Shown one piece after another: positions 61,722-64,000 of a stretch of DNA of 64,000 bases. The stretch spans positions 3,485,934 through 3,549,933 of the forward strand of contig NZ_CP058306.1 in the NCBI RefSeq assembly GCF_013389595.1. Reading direction: 5' to 3'. A program made the translations under genes and the position numbers. Origin of the DNA: Flavobacterium sp. I3-2 (GTDB taxonomy: Bacteria; Bacteroidota; Bacteroidia; Flavobacteriales; Flavobacteriaceae). A model generated the notes under the pieces. It was not told the DNA's origin. It saw only the letters and a list, made by a program, of their open reading frames with translations, and searched no databases. Position 1 is the stretch's first letter, and each line of letters starts with the position of its first letter.

Positions 61722-63428
61722 ATGGGTTATATAGCAGACATATACATACGAGTTAGTACAGACGAACAAGCTGATAAAGGTTATTCCCAAAGAAATCAGG
61801 AAGAGATGCTACGTAAATATTGTCTTAATCAGTCAATTGAGATAAGGGATGTTATTTATGAAGATCACTCAGCAAAAACATTCAACAGACCGCAATGGAA
61901 AAGCCTTATCACAACATTGAAAAAGAAAAAGAATAATGTAAACCTTATCCTTTTCACGAAATGGGACCGTTTCAGCAGAAATGCTGGTGATGCCTATCAA
62001 ATGATTAACATTCTTCGTGGGTTGGGCGTAGAACCGCAGGCGATAGAGCAACCACTTGACCTGTCTATCCCTGAAAATAAAATGATGCTGGCATTTTATC
62101 TTGCGGCTCCAGAAGTAGAAAATGACCGTCGTGCATTGAATGTATTTTACGGCATGCGCCGAGCGAAGAAAGAGGGTCGCTATATGGGATTAGCCCCTGT
62201 AGCATATGAAAATAAAACTTCCGAAAATGGAAAGAAATTTATTGCACCGAAAGAGCCTGACGCTTCCGTTTTAAGGTACGCATTTAAAGAAATTGCGAAA
62301 GGTATTTTCAATACTGAGCAGGTGTTTAAGCAAGCGAAAGAAAAGGGATTGAAATGTAGCAAGAATGCTTTTTGGCAGGTTATACGAAATCCGTTGTATT
62401 GTGGTAAAATATTCGTTCCCCAGTTCAAAGACGAAGAAAGCCGTTTCGTTGATGGGCAACACGAGGGGATCATATCTGAATCGCTCTACTATGAAGTACA
62501 GGACGTATTAGATGGACGCGGACGAAACTATCGCCCCAAGATAAAAACCATTGATGAGTTTCCGGTTAGAGGATATTTGGTTTGCCCCGAATGCAGTAAG
62601 TTATTGACTGGAAGTAAATCAAAAGGTAGAAGCCGTTACTATGCATATTACCATTGTATCGGAGGATGTACGCATCGTGTGAATGCTGAAAAAGTCAACG
62701 CGGCTATTGTAGAAGACTTAATTGAATTTCTTCCTAAAATCCAAAATGTATCTTTCTATGAAGAAACCATTTCGAAAGACTACCTAGGTGGAACACTAGA
62801 AGTACAATCAGAAAAAAAGGAGATTTTGGCAGAAATTAAAGATTATGAAGATCGATTATCTCACACGCGAGACCTGCTTGCTACTCGTCAGATTGAAGCT
62901 GAAGACTATAGAGAAATGAAATCAGTCTATAGTTCAAAGATTTCTGCTCTGGAAGCAAAGCTAAATAGAGTTAATTATGATTCAGATAACATTCAAGACC
63001 TTATAAAACAAGGAATTAACAAGATAATTGAGATAGAGAAAAATGTAATGAAGGGAGAACTTGCAGAGATATCAAAAGATATTGGTTCAATTTACCCTGA
63101 AAAAATCATTTTTTCAGAAAGCCAAGTTCGAACCGCTCGGCGCAATGATTTTATACAACATATCAACCTGATAAACAAAAAGTTATATGCAAAAAAAAAC
63201 GAGACAAAAGTAGATTTTTCTACTTTGTCCCGTCAAGTCGGGGTGGCAGGATTCGAACCTGCGACCTCCTGCTCCCAAAGCAGGCGCGATAACCGGGCTA
63301 CGCTACACCCCGATTCGGTTATCTGTTGCGGAGAGACAGGGACTCGAACCCTGGCGACCCGTAAAGGTCGACAGATTAGCAATCTGCTCCATTACCGCTC
63401 TGGCACCTCTCCTAATTACAATAAATAA
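61722..63428 (+). CDS. Large serine recombinase 2, ORF running into the tRNA array
   Basis: 568 aa from the ATG at 61722 (MGYIADIYIRVSTDEQ). N-terminal catalytic and recombinase domains closely match recombinase 1 (same FTKWDRFSRNAGDA and LDLSIPENKMMLAFYLAAPEVENDRRALN). Zinc ribbon CPECSKLL...CIGGC; coiled coil. Family-like sequence ends near LINKKLYAKKNETK. The rest (VGVAGFEPATSCSQSRRD...) is antisense translation of tRNA-Pro and tRNA-Ser, ending at TAA 63426-63428. So the C-terminus is set by the host sequence at the insertion site. It may still be functional since the tail lies after the DNA-binding parts. Confidence 0.88.
   Translation: MGYIADIYIRVSTDEQADKGYSQRNQEEMLRKYCLNQSIEIRDVIYEDHSAKTFNRPQWKSLITTLKKKKNNVNLILFTKWDRFSRNAGDAYQMINILRGLGVEPQAIEQPLDLSIPENKMMLAFYLAAPEVENDRRALNVFYGMRRAKKEGRYMGLAPVAYENKTSENGKKFIAPKEPDASVLRYAFKEIAKGIFNTEQVFKQAKEKGLKCSKNAFWQVIRNPLYCGKIFVPQFKDEESRFVDGQHEGIISESLYYEVQDVLDGRGRNYRPKIKTIDEFPVRGYLVCPECSKLLTGSKSKGRSRYYAYYHCIGGCTHRVNAEKVNAAIVEDLIEFLPKIQNVSFYEETISKDYLGGTLEVQSEKKEILAEIKDYEDRLSHTRDLLATRQIEAEDYREMKSVYSSKISALEAKLNRVNYDSDNIQDLIKQGINKIIEIEKNVMKGELAEISKDIGSIYPEKIIFSESQVRTARRNDFIQHINLINKKLYAKKNETKVDFSTLSRQVGVAGFEPATSCSQSRRDNRATLHPDSVICCGETGTRTLATRKGRQISNLLHYRSGTSPNYNK
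63191..63232 (-). terminator. Terminator of the tRNA operon, overlapping recombinase 2
   Basis: On the minus strand: GGGACAAAGTAGA / TCTACTTTTGTCTC stem followed by GTTTTTTTTT. It lies just downstream of the last tRNA-Pro of the minus-strand array and inside the recombinase 2 reading frame. Confidence 0.8.
63238..63312 (-). tRNA. tRNA-Pro(TGG), copy 1
   Basis: Reverse strand folds as a cloverleaf: acceptor CGGGGTG/CACCCCG, discriminator A, anticodon loop TTTGGGA (TGG) and TTCGAAT T-loop. CCA not encoded. Adjacent to the ICE end. Confidence 0.95.
63329..63412 (-). tRNA. tRNA-Ser(GCT), copy 1
   Basis: Acceptor GGAGAGG/TCTCTCC, discriminator G, anticodon loop TTGCTAA (GCT), and a long variable arm as expected of tRNA-Ser. 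Confidence 0.95.
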
Positions 63429-63432
63429 TTTG

Positions 63433-63506
63433 TGATCCAATCAGGATTCGAACCTGAGACCTACTGCTTAGAAGGCAGTTGCTCTATCCAGCTGAGCTAT
63501 TGGACC
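63433..63506 (-). tRNA. tRNA-Arg(TCT), copy 1
   Basis: Acceptor GGTCCAA/TTGGATC with one G-U, discriminator A, anticodon loop CTTCTAA (TCT), TTCGAAT T-loop. Confidence 0.95.
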
Positions 63507-63530
63507 TAACCTAACACTTAAGTTATTTTG

Positions 63531-63605
63531 TCGGGGTGGCAGGATTCGAACCTGCGACCTCCTGCTCCCAAAGCAGGCGCGATAACCGGGCTACGCTACA
63601 CCCCG
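63531..63605 (-). tRNA. tRNA-Pro(TGG), copy 2
   Basis: Same sequence as the copy at 63238, shifted by 293 bases. Confidence 0.95.
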
Positions 63606-63621
63606 ATTCGGTTATCTGTTG

Positions 63622-63705
63622 CGGAGAGACAGGGACTCGAACCCTGGCGACCCGTAAAGGTCGACAGATTAGCAATCTGCTCCATTACCGCTCTGGCACC
63701 TCTCC
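63622..63705 (-). tRNA. tRNA-Ser(GCT), copy 2
   Basis: Same sequence as the copy at 63329, shifted by 293 bases. Confidence 0.95.
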
Positions 63706-63725
63706 TAATTACAATAAATAATTTG

Positions 63726-63799
63726 TGATCCAATCAGGATTCGAACCTGAGACCTACTGCTTAGAAGGCAGTTGCTCTATCCAGCTGAGCTATTGGACC
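63726..63799 (-). tRNA. tRNA-Arg(TCT), copy 2
   Basis: Same sequence as the copy at 63433, shifted by 293 bases. Confidence 0.95.
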
Positions 63800-63823
63800 T
63801 AACCTAACACTTAAGTTATTTTG

Positions 63824-63898
63824 TCGGGGTGGCAGGATTCGAACCTGCGACCTCCTGCTCCCAAAGCAGGCGCGATAACCGGGCTACGCTACACCCCG
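63824..63898 (-). tRNA. tRNA-Pro(TGG), copy 3
   Basis: Third copy of the unit's first tRNA, 293 bases after copy 2. Confidence 0.95.
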
Positions 63899-63914
63899 AT
63901 TCGGTTATCTGTTG

Positions 63915-63998
63915 CGGAGAGACAGGGACTCGAACCCTGGCGACCCGTAAAGGTCGACAGATTAGCAATCTGCTCCATTACCGCTCTGGCACCTCTCC
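63915..63998 (-). tRNA. tRNA-Ser(GCT), copy 3
   Basis: Third copy, complete just before the window edge. A third tRNA-Arg would follow outside. Confidence 0.95.
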
Positions 63999-64000
63999 TA

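Larger units (their letters stand above)
63238..64000 (-). repeat. 293-bp tandem repeat of tRNA-Pro/Ser/Arg units
   Basis: The unit TCGGGGTGGCAGG... starts at 63238, 63531 and 63824, period 293, with copies identical as far as I can see including spacers. The third unit is cut by the window after tRNA-Ser. Transcribed on the minus strand as an array. Confidence 0.92.

Noticed and set aside
63528..63728. ORFs reading VGVAGFEPATS... and MAGFEPATS...
   Set aside because: These are antisense translations of the tRNA-Pro and tRNA-Ser genes, a well-known false-gene pattern.

Overview
The window is almost certainly from a Bacteroidota genome (Sphingobacterium-, Chryseobacterium- or Flavobacterium-like; genus not resolvable by eye). 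It is AT-rich, has TAnnTTTG-type -7 promoter elements, and carries a complete CTnDOT-type transfer region (mobABC, traA-like to traQ, rteC). Most of it is one integrative conjugative element (ICE). Its right end abuts a tRNA array at 63.2-64 kb. The left end is not visible.

Layout. (1) 0-7.9 kb: a metal-handling cassette on the minus strand: azurin (cut by the window edge), an MFS carrier, a Cys-rich copper-storage-like protein, a TetR-type regulator, a lipoprotein, a CzcD-type exporter, a CopA-type P-ATPase, and an AraC regulator fused to a CxxC metal-binding module. Azurin, the MFS gene, czcD and copA share a two-part upstream element at near-constant spacing, which suggests a regulon. (2) 8-24 kb: ICE regulation and DNA processing: rteC, an HTH protein, DUF3945 protein, topoisomerase III, a broken ORF6N gene, DUF1896 protein and a 1816-aa methylase-helicase. 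Inserted here are an AraC/NmrA pair flanked by ORF6N 3' ends, and a fluoride-type CLC antiporter behind a fluoride riboswitch. (3) 23.9-30.5 kb: mobC, mobB and mobA, with an AraC plus flavodoxin-RidA cargo between mobB and mobC, a likely oriT upstream of mobA, and a repeat-rich region before a ParA gene. (4) 30.6-47.5 kb: the transfer operon, interrupted by a Septu-like ATPase/HNH pair between traD and traE and by a group II intron near the 3' end of traG. (5) 47.5-53 kb: a strongly foldable RNA region, a degenerate lone receiver protein, and an unrecognised two-gene module (nitrilase-like protein plus Rad50/SMC-like ATPase) that looks like defence cargo. (6) 53.3-59.2 kb: a PRTRC cluster (ThiF, B, C, E), DUF932 protein and Ssb. 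(7) 59.2-63.4 kb: a long inverted repeat and two tandem large serine recombinases. (8) 63.2-64 kb: tRNA-Pro/Ser/Arg in 293-bp tandem units.

How it fits together: relaxase (MobB), accessory MobA and coupling protein MobC process DNA at oriT and deliver it to the TraE-Q type IV machine. Topoisomerase III, the helicase, Ssb and the PRTRC proteins probably support replication or maintenance, and the serine recombinases are the likely integrases. Cargo (copper, fluoride, redox and two putative defence modules) sits at the joints between core modules. The strongest candidates for something new are the nitrilase-like/SMC pair at 48.2-53 kb and the structured RNA at 47649-47755.
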